Positions 22,927-35,923 of a DNA stretch of 64,000 nucleotides are shown piece after piece. The position numbers and the translations under genes were made by a program. Position 1 is the first letter of the stretch; the number at the start of each line of letters is the position of its first letter. Source of the stretch: Ridgeia piscesae (lineage: Eukaryota; Annelida; Polychaeta; Sabellida; Siboglinidae); NCBI GenBank assembly GCA_025642075.2, contig JAODUO010000160.1, positions 347,501 through 411,500 on the forward strand, read 5' to 3'. Under the pieces are notes generated by a model. The model was given only the letters and a program-made list of their open reading frames with translations. It made no database searches and was not told the origin of the DNA.

Positions 22927-24008
22927 TTAATTTATCGTGTTATCTTCAACTTCCGCACAGAATACGGCGCTGAGTGCGTTGGCCAGTTCCGGTTCTTTCC
23001 GCTCCAAGAGATCTCGGAACGACTGCAACAAGAACGAATTTTATTTAGATCACATGCACGGTAGCGATAATATCGACACGATATTGGTAGCACATTTCTA
23101 ATGCGGTTGGACCGGCCGCTGCGTCGCTTCATCATGTGGAAGAATGATTAACGTTTCGCAAACACGTTTTACGTTGTGCAATTTCATTAATTCATAGCAA
23201 CTACTTAAACATGCATATAACATTCTATTTATAAGGCCAAGCGTTAGAATTAACGATCCGCAGGCTTGACACAGTGGACTCTTGTGGACAAGTCTGCTTG
23301 TCCTGGTAAGCGTCGACATGATTTCGAATATTAATATTTTATTATCTAGGCGTGTCTCCCATGACCACGTACGCTACCAACAACACAACTCGCCTGGTTA
23401 CAGAAGAAGGTTATGTTCTTCCAGACATTTTTCTTTTCTACGTCTGTTATGATCATTTTGAGCGTGTCTTCGTAGAACATCTCAAACTCAGCCAGGTCTT
23501 GGACATTCTTTTGTAGCGCCGACGGATGGGTGTATTCTGGTCTTGACCTTTCTTCTGCTGCATGCAGTCTCTCTTCTGCGTCCGGACCCTCTTCCGCATC
23601 CGGATTATCTCCGGCTTCCGGGCCGTCGTCCACTTCCGGTTTCTTTTCGGCTTCCGCTTCCGGTTTTTCCTTTGCCTCGTGTTCTTTGCACAAGGCCATG
23701 TAAACGAGAGTCAGTTCGGTGATTGCCTCTTTGGCGAGGCAGTCGGCTATGGCGTCGACTTCACAGTTCTTCAGCGGTCGTTCAGCAAATGAGAGGGCGT
23801 TGTAGAGTTCGTTGGTGACGGTCAGATAGTCAATTTGTTGTTCTCCGAATTCGACGAGACTCGCATGGACATCCGGAAACAAGTTTGACATGTACTTCTC
23901 GGCCAGTCGCGTGACGCACAACAGTGCGTACTGGTACTGCGCATGCTCGCGGTCCACCCGGAAGCCTCCGATGTCGTCTATGGCGTGGGGCGTAGGGAAT
24001 CGCTGGTG
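22927..24008 (-). CDS. Unrecognised acidic protein, last two exons
   Basis: On the - strand an acceptor (ATATTGTAG) opens an exon 24008-23373 in phase 0, with a good donor AGC/GTACGT. An acceptor TTGTTGCAG at 23023 opens a terminal exon 23022-22927 coding SFRDLLERKEPELANALSAV then FCAEVEDNTIN and TAA. The joined frame has 243 residues plus stop, but the 5' exons are not identified. The first half looks helical (HAQYQYALLCVTRLAEKYM). The middle holds a Glu/Pro/Ala/Asp-rich tract of about 45 residues, with DDGPEAGDNPDAEEGPDAEE. I do not recognise the family. If the donor is not used, the exon runs to a stop at 23346, so the two-exon model is inference from splice signals and phase. Confidence 0.55.
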
Positions 24009-25485
24009 CTACAATATAACATTCAGACCCACAATTAGATCATAGATGGATGGATGTATTTGAAAACGGTCAGCCGTCTTAGTGTGTCAAAGCAATGTTT
24101 CTTGTGAGAATTAACATAGTACTGACTTTTCCAGTCGTTCAAGATTTAAGGGTTGTATACTTACACAAGTGATATTTCTGTTATAATACTCAGTGGATGA
24201 TAGTTGCATAGGAATGATGCACTTCATAAATAAACAGTAGGCGCTCATGAAGAAAGCTTAACTTTTAAGAAACATTCCAGATCGTTGCGAAAAACAACCA
24301 AATTTAAATACGCTTCCTATGGATTTATTTCGCCTCTGCATGCGTTGACATAGGTCTACTGTTTTGCTGGTAGTATTCCCAACTTGCATTTTTCATCTTG
24401 TCCCACCAAAGCTACAACCTGCTTAATCGTTATAACTTAATTAATGGTGCCTGCATGCTTTTGTCGAAGCGTCTGTTTCAACTGCATAACTAGGCTCATC
24501 AGGAATCCTGTTCTGGGATGTACAAATACGACGTGTATGTGAATGGAATGGTCTATGCAATATCAGCATTCGGTCAAGTACATAGAGTGCATTCATTTGT
24601 TTGACAGTGTCAAAGAACTGACTTTGCTTCGTTATATCTAGTTATTTTTCCGTAGACAATACTCGTGCCGATCGAAAACCCGCTGAAGGTGTCAATCATA
24701 AGTGGTTTTTGAGAGAGAAGAAAGTCGACAAGGTCAACAACCAATCTGTCTAATTGTAGCGCGCTTTCACGTTGTCAACACAATAATAACATCCGAAATT
24801 CCTGTCAAAGTTGATTTGGAAATAGTTGAACGAAAAATCGAATTGCGGAGACATTTAAACAACACTTTTGTGACGGCTTATAGTAATGCTTTAGCCACCC
24901 ACGGCTACGTGACATTAATCTCGCTATCTTCATTACATAATGTTGACAATGGCGTTGAGATGATGGAACGTGGGATCCATTTTTTAAACCACTTGTGTCG
25001 CAGCTCCTCTGGTTCAACACACGCAACGACGTTGAAGAACGACTTTCTACACTTGCCTCAATGAATAATTACAATATGAAAAGAAGCAGCAATTAATCAC
25101 CTGCGAAAGGCGCACAATTGTTCGATTATTTACTCGGCAAGAACCATCAAATTACTAATGAAGTTGACGATTGAACGTTTATGGATGTGGGCTTTTTATG
25201 TTTCGGATATAATCATTCCAGGCAACGGAGTAATGATCGCCATTAGATCGGGCGTTGACACTGATCTCAGATCATCAGGAAACGTTGAAAAACGTTATTG
25301 TATCATTTTATTATTGTAGATGCAACATGTTTAAACACCAGAACACATTTCTATTTGACATGAAATGTGCATTGCATACTGAAAATGGCGAATATAGCGT
25401 ATTATTATATTTATTATTATTTAAGCCTTAGGCTATTTTTTGATCGACAAATATAAAAATGTAAAACCGTTTGCGTACATTATAA

Positions 25486-25486
<1 letters not shown>

Positions 25487-25552
<66 letters not shown>

Positions 25553-25560
25553 CGTGCGTG

Positions 25561-25608
<48 letters not shown>

Positions 25609-25624
25609 TGTGTGCGTGTGTGTG
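25487..25624. repeat. (TG)n to (CGTG)n microsatellite
   Basis: A pure TG run followed by CGTG tetranucleotide units. Confidence 0.96.
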
Positions 25625-25715
25625 ATTTGGTCATTTAGATGTCTGGGGCAGGCAACAAAAGCCTATTTACAGACACAAAAGTCTGGATCCGTATAGTTGA
25701 CTCATCGCAAACGAG

Positions 25716-25790
25716 TTGTCGAATGACGTTTTACATGGTGACGTCATCACAAATTAATTGTCAAATGACGTTTTACGTGGTGACGCCATC
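25716..25790. promoter_or_regulatory. Doubled block with CRE-like sites
   Basis: A 33-bp block (TTGTCRAATGACGTTTTACR then TGGTGACGYCATC) occurs twice, at 25716-25748 and 25758-25790. Both copies contain TGACGTTT, and the first contains the palindromic CRE core TGACGTCA (TGACGCCA in the second). CRE/ATF binding is inferred from the motif only. No nearby gene start is known to use it. Confidence 0.3.
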
Positions 25791-26329
25791 GGTGACTATG
25801 CCGCCAAGCAACGATTCATCGGTGTCATAAATGTGATGTCATCATGACGATTGACTGTCAGTCACGTGAGGTATGTACCCGGGAGGGTATATAATATCAT
25901 TCGTATTGTTTTGACTGTTATTAACGGCATTGAATTAGATAATTTATTTTGGGAAGCAGCCTGACAGTTAATGTCAGTAGGCCATATCTGTGCTCAGTTG
26001 CATGTATGATGCAGTTTTGTTTGAATATGTTGTACTGTATCACGCCATGTATCATATACCCTCGTACCTGTATCAACCCGAGGTCGAAGGCGAGGGCTGA
26101 CACTGAGACTGGTCGGAACGAGCGACCAATGCTAGAGTATCCGGGCCTTTAGTGAAACTCAAAGCCAGAATGACGTCATAATCACGTACGTACAGAAGAG
26201 ATCCGCAAAAAAACGGATCCGCTATCGTAATATTTGCACTGTTCCTGATACGTTGCACGACCTTGAATTTGTAATCACACTTGTCGTTTACATTCTAGAT
26301 TAATTTTATTCGACACAGTGTGAGTCGAC

Positions 26330-26665
26330 ACATTTCTCCTGTAGCTCATTTATCCAGACATCCGCATCCATTTAATTCCGCACAAACTTGTCCTAGAGCG
26401 GAATCACATAGAAGGGTAACCTCCCCACTGAAGTATTGCAGGCCCTTAACTGCAGTCTTTCCGCACTCTACTTGCAAGCCTCCCAGTCACAGAACGAATT
26501 TACCTTACAATTTATTTTAATTTAATCAATTATCTATTTTTTCTCTTCAATATTTGTATTTCTTATTTCTATTATTTGCACTACGCCTATGTTACCTTCA
26601 TCAGTGGTGGCGGTAACACGGTATTCTGGATGAAGAGGGAGGACGAAAAGAAGAAGAAGAATACG
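26330..26665 (+). mobile_element. Probable LINE 3' tail ending in (GAA)n
   Basis: A non-coding T-rich stretch runs into TTCATCAGTGGTGGCGGTAA, then GAGGGAGGACGAAAAGAAGAAGAAGAA. A second sequence at 27640-27935 likewise ends GGCGGTGTATGGAAGAAGAAGAAAA. Short GAA-type tails are common at retroposon 3' ends. Only weak evidence; no coding part is present. Confidence 0.35.
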
Positions 26666-27639
26666 AACTTGCAACTGACACCGACTATATTTTCCCAGCA
26701 AACGCGCAACGTTCCCGTAACGTTAGCAGAAGGTTATAATTAGGTTATGCAGTAACACTCCCATATAAAGATTCCCACGTAAAGAAAAGTTTAAAAAACC
26801 TCAAGAAAACGTTACCGGCTAACGTCATCGTAACGTAGAAATAACGTTCTGCTAACGTTCTGATAGTCTGATTTTGTTAGCTGGGATTCTCAATAACAGC
26901 TCAGATCCGAACATATTCGACCTGTGTTAAATTTCGAAAGTAGCGATCGCAACCAAATAAATATTTACTGTAGGGCCTACGTCTTTAATAATAATAATAT
27001 AAACTAAATGTGATACACCATTTCCCCGATATTTATAACGTTGTTATGAGATAAAACAATAACTAAATAATATAACTAAATAAAACTACCCGGTAAATAA
27101 AAGCATGCAGGCCACGATCAAACAAAATTAGCTTTAATAATACCAATGACAGGATGACAGGTAAACTCATGAACTAGTTATCAGAATATGTTAACGGAGA
27201 AGCTTTTTGAAGTAAAACGGGATGATAATAGTTTATATTTGGTAAAAATATACATTCGTTCTAGTAGCCTAACTTGCTAGAAGGAACTCATAGGGTGTCG
27301 CAAAGAAATTACTGACATTATTCACAATCAATATACCATAAATAGTGAACATACAAATATATGTGATACATTACACTAAAGCAAAACAAGAAGGGGGAAT
27401 GATCCATAAGGACGAAAATAAACAATTAAAACAAATTATTAACAGTTCTGTTTGACAGTAGTCACATAAGGTTTTATGCGACTGTGTAAATGACGTATTG
27501 GCACAACGAGTTCTATTAGGGTAGGACTAAACTAACTCTTATTCAGAACAAATCAAATTACAGACATTTAGAGACGTTAGTAGAAAATAGCAACAACATA
27601 ACTGCTTGCTAAGTGACTACGTTAAAAGTTCTTACTATA

Positions 27640-27935
27640 CTATGCACATTTTTCGATATTCGTGCTCAGTTACGACTTTGGAACTCGATCCTCCCTCGAT
27701 CAACCATTGTAAATCAACCAAAATAGCCTGGATGAAATTAATCCATACTTTGCACTATTCATATTTTTACCTATGACTATGTTGTGCAAGTTTTTACATG
27801 GACTAATTGCTGTCCTGACATACTGCACCCTAAATTAAAAAAGGTTTTTTATTTTCCTGTTCGCCAGCCATGTCCTTCCGCCTGTATCCTCAACAAGTTG
27901 AGGCTATAGGCGGTGTATGGAAGAAGAAGAAAACA
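27640..27935 (+). mobile_element. Probable LINE 3' tail ending in (GAA)n
   Basis: The same kind of ending as at 26590-26665 (a GGCGGT block followed by GAAGAAGAAG). It is preceded by the frame piece RAQLRLWNSILPRSTIVNQP (from about 27659, one-frame reading), which resembles a LINE C-terminus. The reading is tentative. Confidence 0.35.
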
Positions 27936-29869
27936 CATTCCCTACCTCACTCTGGTTATTAGTTGTTGTTGTCCCACACGTGTTCCCCATCTTCCATTCG
28001 CTTATTTCACTTCTAGGCCACAGAGCTGGTGGCACGCCGTCTGCATAAGCAACTACGATCCTGTTGCTCCCTGTGGACTATGTAGCAAACGGCGGATCCC
28101 GTGTTACTCTGCGGATTTGTCTTGCAATACTCCAACCCAGTGTACTCAACCATCGATGGACTATGATCGGAAATAGAATGTTAGCTGTCGTGCTAGAGAA
28201 TGCGACCCGTCACAATCCGGCAGCAGCGGGTTTGTCTCTTAGAAACAAGACTCTCAATAATCGTTGATCGACAATAGGTTACATGAGTGATCGAGTTGTC
28301 AGGCGACTGGCCGCTTGCCTGCGGCTGTAGAATAGAACCGACAACAGAACGTGTGCAGATCTTAGTCGCTAATGGAAGCTGCATTCTTTCAGTGAAACCG
28401 AGTGAAAGGCACTTTGGACGGAGGTGGGCTAATGGATAACCACAATTGGTTTTCTCAAAACACGTCATCCATAATCCATGAGTAGTGGATATATTGGCCG
28501 ACTCGTCGGTATAGCGGCTCCTGAAATATAGTTTGGTAGTTTACAACTTAAGCTTTTGTGGGTGTATTAAGTGAGCCCCATCCAGGGAATGTTCAGTGAC
28601 GACAATGTTTTACGTTATACCACTAAGCACACGCACACACGCACGCTCGCTCACACACACGGGTGATTTTTTGACGGTATATAAGACATTTTTCAAACGT
28701 ATCTTTTTTTCTGCAATAGCAACATTCCCACACAACGTTAGTTAATATATATTTTTTTCATAATACATTTAACCTAAAGTATTTATGTTTATATAATAAT
28801 CTTAGTTTATTTAATAAAAATAAATATATTTTACTAGTTGATTTTATATATGACATAATAGCCATTGTGTTTTGTTCAAATACCTATTTTAAATGGACAT
28901 TTGTGTAATTATGTATCCTATATCGTACATATGTAAAACTTTGGGAACTACACTGAATGTAGGTATTGTTATTACTATAAATTATGGCACATGCATAGAA
29001 GTATGTTATATAGTCATACTATTTTGTGAACAAAAGGAAAAAAGGAAATTTACTAATACTGCTAATGTTCGTTTTATGTGCGGTTACGGGAGGGTTAGGC
29101 ATTCATGTGTCAATGCAATGGAGATCGATCTATTTCATAGATCCGACATTACCCGAAATGCATTGCGCTATACAAGCTTCTGTTTGGTGATCTCGTAGAA
29201 CTGTATATCCTTTAGACTCGCTTAACTACGCCGAGAAGACAGTCTGGTGCTTTGTCGGCTTTTGAATATTAGCTGTGTGGGGCTAAACACTGCTGCCACT
29301 TCACGGTTACTAGTCAATCCTGCCGTAATTCCTATTTTATAAACAACTGCAAATTTGTATTTCTATTTATTTTAGTGTTAGTATCAGTTTAATTTTGAAT
29401 AGTTTTATAATACAGCATTACCTGATAAAAAAAGTATCGTTATTTAATTTGTTATTTCAAATTTGGCCTGAGAACCAATCAGCGTCTCTACCCTAATCTG
29501 GGGTAAGGCCGCCCTGGCGGTTACAACTGCAACCCATTAATTCCCCGGGCAGAGTTGAGGGGCTTAAAGGTGTTGCCACCTCACGAAGCCTGGGTAACCT
29601 CGCGCGCCAGAGGTCGTTCGGCTGATTACGTCAGTATCAGCTCTTCTCTATCCACGGCACATCCCTTTAAAAAATTCCTCTTTTAATGTCAACCCGTTCT
29701 CTGAAAATTGTATATGTAACTGAGCTGTTGCAAAAGAACGGTACTGATTCGTCTCGAGATATATATAAGCAGCAGTGCAGTGATGAGGGTGTTTTTAATA
29801 ATTTTGTATTGGGGCTAAGTCCCCAAAAGACATTATTAACGTCAAAATGTGCACTATTTTCGAAAACAC

Positions 29870-30099
<230 letters not shown>

Positions 30100-30789
30100 A
30101 TGTTTCGTAGACTCGTCTACTTACAATGGTCACTTTACACACAGCCAGCTAGAAAATATTGAGCATACCATTAAAACAGTAGATAACAGCGATTTCAAGG
30201 TAATGTAATGTGTTTAACAAGAGCTTTCACGATATTTCGTCCGTCAAAAATGTTAGTTCACCAAAATTAAAGAAGAATGTGTGTGTGAGTGTGTTTGTAT
30301 GTGCGTTTCCATTTGTATACATGTGTACGCTCGTGTTTGCGCGTTTGTGCATGTGTGGACGTGTTTTCATTATACAAGAATAATTTCAGTAATTATTAAT
30401 ACATGGATCTTTTTCATGTGGTTCAATGATAATTTTTCATTTCTGAGATGAATGAAGAAGCGTTAGTTATGCGTGTGAGCATTCTGCAATTATCATTCCA
30501 TGTAGACCTCAGCATGGCGCATCGCGAGGACGATAGCACTTGTTACAACCGGTAATGTAATAACTGCCTGATAATGTAATGAAAACTCCTGATAGTGTAA
30601 TAACTGCCTGATAATGTAATAACATCGCCTGATAATGTAATAAACTTGCTGCCTGATAATGTAATAATTTTCGTCTAATAATATAATAAACTCCTCTTGC
30701 CTGATAATGTAATAACTTTCGCCTGATAATGTAATAACGTACATATTTCACGTAGGACTTTGTTGTTTTCGTGGATTTCATGTTGATTT

Positions 30790-31110
30790 CTTGCACTTAG
30801 TCCAATTCGTCGATTTCGTCTATTTCGTAATACTGCAACTTTTGTCTGAAGTCAGGTATGTCCCAGCAGGTTAGGATTTTGAGTTATACTTTCTCGCACC
30901 ATGTGTTATGCATTCCCGCACTAATTTCGAATGACGGGTTCCCTTTCCATGATATAATGTCAGGGCATCTAATACAGCAGGCGTGGGGTTTGCTTGATTA
31001 AGGACTGTTTATTAACGTTTATTAACGTTGTATTACGGATTTCTTTGACAATTCCGAGTCTATACATTGTCGCATGATGTTTTCTTGATCCAATTATACA
31101 CACATACACC

Positions 31111-31191
<81 letters not shown>

Positions 31192-31560
31192 TTATATCTT
31201 CGACTTTGCATATATCGACTGATATTGTGCATGTGATCTAGTGGGATGGTTCGTAGATCTAATCTTTTTAAAGGTTATAAGGAACAATCCGTTAACAGCC
31301 GCACAAACAAAGATGAAAAAACGTATGTTGAACATAGCATACCCTGACAGAAAAGCACACCTGGGTAATGGAAATGACAAAGGTCGTAGACGAGGTATCT
31401 TGCACTTTGTCAATTTTGTCTATTTCGTCTGTTTCGCATTTCTGCAAATTTTGCTAATGGGATAAGCGTACTGTTTTAGATTAAACCGGGTGTGATGGTT
31501 CAGAATATGATGCTCGATGTGTTCCAACTGGTCAGGATTATGAGTTATACATATGATCCA
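30790..31560. repeat. ~610-bp tandem duplication inside the outer transposon
   Basis: The block starting CTTGCACTTAGTCCAATTCG at 30793, with TATTTCGT, CTGCAA and AGGATTNTGAGTTATAC in order, returns at 31399-31550 with about 80% identity by eye. A (TA)n run separates the copies. Confidence 0.65.
31112..31190. repeat. (TA)n microsatellite
   Basis: An uninterrupted TA run of about 78 bp. Confidence 0.95.
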
Positions 31561-31683
31561 ATTTGATATAATATATATATATATATATATTATAATGTGT
31601 ATGTATATATGAATATGTGTGTATGTATAAAGTGTATATGTGTATGTGTATGTGTATGTATACGTATACCTACATATTACATA

Positions 31684-34183
31684 TTATGCTGATTTGTGGA
31701 GGTTGCAGTAGACACTTCTGAAATGTAGTGAAAGGGTGTGTGGCATAGTAGAGGGGGTAGTAGACATAAGGAATAAGAGAGGAGGGGGAAGGGGAGGGTG
31801 GTCTGTCTGGTTACAGGTGGGCAGCAAGCCTGGACTTGAAACACTATTTCCTGGGACAGGCTGTTCCATTCGGGGGATGGTCCGGGGGAAGAATGACATC
31901 TGTCTGTACTGTGTCCTGCAGTAGGGGATGTTGTAGCTGTGTGTGTTGTTCTTTCTGTGGCTTGGTATGGTTTCTGTTGGCTGTGGTAGATATTCAGAAT
32001 CAATGGTGACGAGGTGGTGGTGAAATTTGTAAAACATTTCCAAAAACATTCCAGTCATTTTTGGAGTGTGGGCCAGGCAAGAGAATCGATGATGGAGTTT
32101 GCGCAAGATGTCTGGTGGTGTCTATTTGTAACCCATCTTGCTGCACGGCGTTGAACTTTTTCTATTGTTTTTGGAATTGTTTGCAGAGTGTGGGTCCCAG
32201 ACAGTGGTCGAGTACTCCAGGATTGGGCGGACAAAGGCTTTATATGCTGTTTCTTTTGTTTTCTTGTTTCCGATTTTTAGATTTCTTCTGAGGAAGCAGA
32301 GTGTCTTGATCGCTTTATTGGTGATGGTTTGTATGTGGAGTCCCCAATCCAGGTTGTCCTGTATGTTAACGCCAAGGTATTTTGCTGTGCTGACGTTTTG
32401 CAGGTTGTGTCCGTGTAGGTGGTATGACGGTTCAATTTTTTCTTTCTTTCTGGTGGTACTCAACGTATAGCATTTCTGTGGATGGAAGCTCATGGACCAC
32501 GGTTTCTCCCATGTGGTGAGGGAATCAAGATCTTTTTGCAGCATTTTCTGGTCCTCTTTGTGTTTAATGGTGTTACTGCACAGGGTGTCATCAGCAAACA
32601 GTCGGATTTTTGATTCAATGTCTATGGGTAGGTCATTGATATTCAGAAGGAAGAGACACGGGCCAACGACTGATCCCTGGGGGACTCCCGAGTCCACAGA
32701 CATGACGTTTGATCTGTCTCCCCAACCACTGCAGCCTGCTGTCTGTTCGCGAGAAAGCTGTCAATCCATGCATTGAGTCGACCTCCGATTCCATAGCGAC
32801 GCAGCTTGTGAACTGAAGGGTGTGGCTCACCTTGTCGAATGCTTTTTCAAAGTCAAGGACAATGGTGTCTTCCCGGTTTCCCCTCTCCAGCTCTTCGCTT
32901 GTTTCATCCACATACCCCAGGAGTTGCGTCTCACAGGACCGTCCGCATCGGAGTAGGTGTGACATGATGTGACTGGCGATGATGTTCTCCATCACCTTGC
33001 AGGCTATGCATGTGAGTGAGATGGGGCGGTAGTTTTCTGCCTTGTAACGTTCTCCCTTCGTGAAGACAGGCGTGATATGGGCTAATTTCCGGTAGAGTGG
33101 CAATGTTCCGGTCTGGTATGAGATTCGGAAGAGCAAAGTAATTGGGCTGGTGTGACTTCTTCTGCAACTATCTTCAGGAGCCTTGGTGAGATCCCGTCAG
33201 GACCATAGGATTTGTTAGGGTTTAAGTTTAGAAGCAGTTTCTTCACCACTTCTTCGGTAATGTTGATGTTTTTGCAGTCTGTGTACTCATGAAGGTCTGG
33301 TTTTGGGGGGCAACGTAGTTTAAACTCCTCAGCAGTAACAGCTAGTATCTCTGGGACTGAACACAGAACAACATATTAACTGGTTATTGAGAAGCTGAGC
33401 TTGTTCTTTGAGGTCTGTAATGAGTTTCGCAGTATCTTTGAGTGGAGAAACTCCCATCCCCTCAGTTCTTCTTGCTTTGATGAAGCACCAGAACTTCTTC
33501 TTGGGTTTGTCACATCATCTGAGATCAGGTTTTCTACATATCTCCAGTAAAGGCGGCGCAGGCTTTTCTGGACTTGCCGTTTCAGCAATTTGAATTCCTG
33601 TTTCAGGTCTTCATCTCCACACTTTTTCCAGCGTTGGTGAATCGTGTTCCTCCTTCGGATCAGCTTCTTGGTTTCATAGTCAACCCATGGGTGGCTTGAT
33701 TTTGATTTAGTTTGCTTGTGGGGGACATGTTCTGTGATGGCTTGGCTATAAGGCCAGTCTTGAGTTCTGTCCACATGTCTTCTACTCCACTATTTTCATT
33801 GAAGATGGACATGATGCTATTGTTCAGCTGACGTGCTGCATCTTTTAGTGTCTCCTTGCATTCCTCTGTGTAGATGGGGATGAGGCGTTTTGGCTGGTAT
33901 TTCTTTGGAGGAAGCATGCATGGATATGCAGTTCCATGGAGATTGCATCATGGTCAGCACGCCCAGGTAGTACCTCAGTTCGAGAGACCAGGTTTGGATG
34001 GTTTGTCATGAACATATCTAGGTAGTTCTCTGCTCTCGTGGGATCCTGCACCACCTGTTCCCAGCCGACGTCGTTGATGTCACCCATGAATTTTCGGTGG
34101 ATACTCGGGCTGGGGGATCCCTTCTTTAGGGTCTTGGTTGACCAGTGCCATCCCGGGGGGGGGGTTGAAGTCTCCACCTGCAT
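31684..34183 (-). pseudogene. 5'-truncated, frameshifted LINE (jockey-like endonuclease/reverse transcriptase)
   Basis: Read on the - strand the fragments follow LINE order. First comes the end of an apurinic-type endonuclease (about 34100-33910: MGDINDVGW, GRADHDAISMEL). Then the reverse transcriptase: NYRPISLTCIACKVMEN, DFEKAFDKVSH, GVPQGSVVGPCLFLLNINDL and the catalytic FADD near 32590. Then a C-terminal region (about 32100-31690). At least three frame changes break it, so it is dead. The 5' end stops abruptly at about 34184 against the inverted subterminal repeats of the outer transposon, which is typical of truncated reverse transcription. TATG-rich simple DNA at 31600-31680 may be its 3' tail. 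Confidence 0.88.
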
Positions 34184-34249
34184 TATCGGGTAATGTTATT
34201 ACATTATCAGGCGATTTTATTACATTATCTGGCAGTTACTACATTAACA

Positions 34250-35898
34250 GGCGATTACACTGTTGCCAGGTCGAATTTCTAGCCCAATGGCCCTCGAAAA
34301 CTAGCCCATAAATCCTCCCAAATAATTAAACAATTATATATTTTAAATGTTGCCAGTGACACACTCCTACCGATAAAGAGGGAAATGCATTTCAAGTACG
34401 TCACGCACAAAGTATTTACCTAGTGATGAGTGGATATTTCCATCATTCCTTGCAGTTGAGCGCAACCTACTGTTCTACGGTGAACTACAAATGCTTGTTT
34501 ATAAATAGACATCATAACGTCACACACTTCACCACAAAAATGGCCCTCTACTTAATCACGTACATGGCCTAATCTGGCTACACGCTTATATGCACATGGC
34601 ACACACAGGCAAGCAGGCATGTACACGCGTAATCACAAATTCAATCAAAACAAACCCATTAAAACTATCAAAACTGAAATTGTAATCACGTGTGCACAGG
34701 ATCGCGCGCACGTGTTGTCCCAGCGCAAGCACAACACTCGGTATAGACTAGGTCTAGGGCAGGTGTCCTAGATGTCCAGCATGGAATCGTCGTCCTCCTG
34801 GTGGTACATTTCGGCCGTGAAGAGGCTGAGCATTGTCTTGTCTGGCACAAACTTGTTGCAGCAGATCTTGTGGCGCGACATATATCCTCGCACGTGGAGG
34901 ATCTTCTCGAGGGAGTCCTGCTGCATCCTATTCCGCAGCTTCGATCGTCTTGACGATATTCATTGTCGAGAAGACCCGCTCTACAGCGGCGTTGCTGAAT
35001 GGCAGCAATAGCAGCGACAGTATGAAACCTCCTGCTAATGGTTGCTGGGCTAGTTACACGTAGTGCTGTCGCACTTACATTTTTTCCGGTCGTAAAAACG
35101 TTCCGGTTGACGTTTCTGCGCATGCGCAATAAATGTAAAATTATCAACGTCCAGCGAAACAACAAAGCATTATCGGTATAAATGCCACGAGCTGTTCGTT
35201 AATTTTCCTGTGATGATTATTTAAAATGTCGTTCAATGCAATAAAATATTACGTGTTTTTATACATCACTGTCACAGATTATGGCGCACTAGAGTCACGT
35301 GATTTACGCCTGCTATCAATTTGCCTCAAAACTTGTTTGCCTCGTGTTAATTTGCGACAAATAACTTTGCTGAGAGGTTATATACATCCTAACGAACAAA
35401 AGTAATATTTATACCATAAATGTTTTGTCTTTTCGCTGCACATTGATGATTTTACATATATCGCGCCTGCGCAGAAACGTCAATCGGGACGTTTCTAACG
35501 CCGGAAAAATGTAAGCCTACAGCGCTACGAAGAGAAGAGCTGGTATTGACGTAATCATGCAGCAGCAGCGACACCTGGCGCGCGAGATTGACCCTTATTT
35601 ATGGACAACTGGGTGGCCCAGGCTGGAGTTGGAAATGTGTGTGTCTGTATTCAAAGACATTGGGAGGTTATGAGTTGGTAGTTCACCTATTGTATTATGA
35701 CACGTAGAATAAGACGGCTCTTAATGTAACACATGACGTAAAACCACCACTTTCTAAACTAGCGCCAAAATAGCGGCATGTGCATAAAAAGAAGCCCAAA
35801 AAACCGCAACCCGCAACTGCTATTTTTCCCCGCGGAACAGGTCTAAAACTAGCCCAATTCCGCGTGAAAACTGCGGATTTGGCAACACTGGGCGATTA
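34250..35898 (-). mobile_element. hAT transposon with 8-bp target duplication, transposase remnant
   Basis: The element is 34258-35890. It begins CACTGTTGCCA, and its other end reads CAGTGTTGCCA on the complement. It is flanked by perfect 8-bp copies of GGCGATTA (34250-34257 and 35891-35898). CA[C/G]TGTTGCC ends and 8-bp duplications are hallmarks of hAT. On the - strand, about 35030-34768, the hAT C-terminal dimerisation region is readable: LPFSNAAVERVFSTMNIVKT, then after a frameshift RNRMQQDSLEKILHVRGYM and a terminal MLDI stop. Most of the transposase is missing, so the copy is inactive. Confidence 0.92.
35061..35527. mobile_element. ~467-bp MITE nested in the hAT element
   Basis: The left end (TAGTGCTGTCGCACTTACAT... 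to GACGTTTCTGCGCATGCGC at about 35128) and the complement of the right end (from TAGCGCTGTAGG to GACGTTTCTGCGCAGGCGC) form inverted repeats of about 65 bp at roughly 80% identity. There is no coding capacity, and no clear target duplication. Confidence 0.7.
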
Positions 35899-35923
35899 TT
35901 ACATTATCGGTTGTAACAGCACT

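Larger units (their letters stand above)
30536..35923. mobile_element. Composite DNA transposon, Ginger-like ends, 5-bp target duplication
   Basis: The outer element is 30541-35918. Its ends are inverted repeats, TGTTACAACCGGTAATGTAA on the left and the complement of TGTTACAACCGATAATGTAA on the right. It is flanked on both sides by GCACT (30536-30540 and 35919-35923). Inside each end are tandem copies of GCCTGATAATGTAATAA (30541-30745, and inverted at 34186-34257 and 35891-35910). TGT...ACA ends with a 4-5 bp duplication fit Ginger-type elements, which use a retroviral-like integrase. No such integrase is readable, so the class is inference. The interior was later hit by a LINE and by a hAT element. 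Confidence 0.8.

Noticed and set aside
24702..25064. 120-codon + strand frame, and - strand frames with protein-like stretches separated by stops
   Set aside because: No ATG in good context, no splice partners, no recognised motif. It might be a very old transposase relic, but I cannot support it.
34686..35165. 159-codon Arg/Thr-rich - strand frame as a gene
   Set aside because: It is a shifted frame of the hAT transposase C-terminus. The true frame shows the hAT dimerisation motif.
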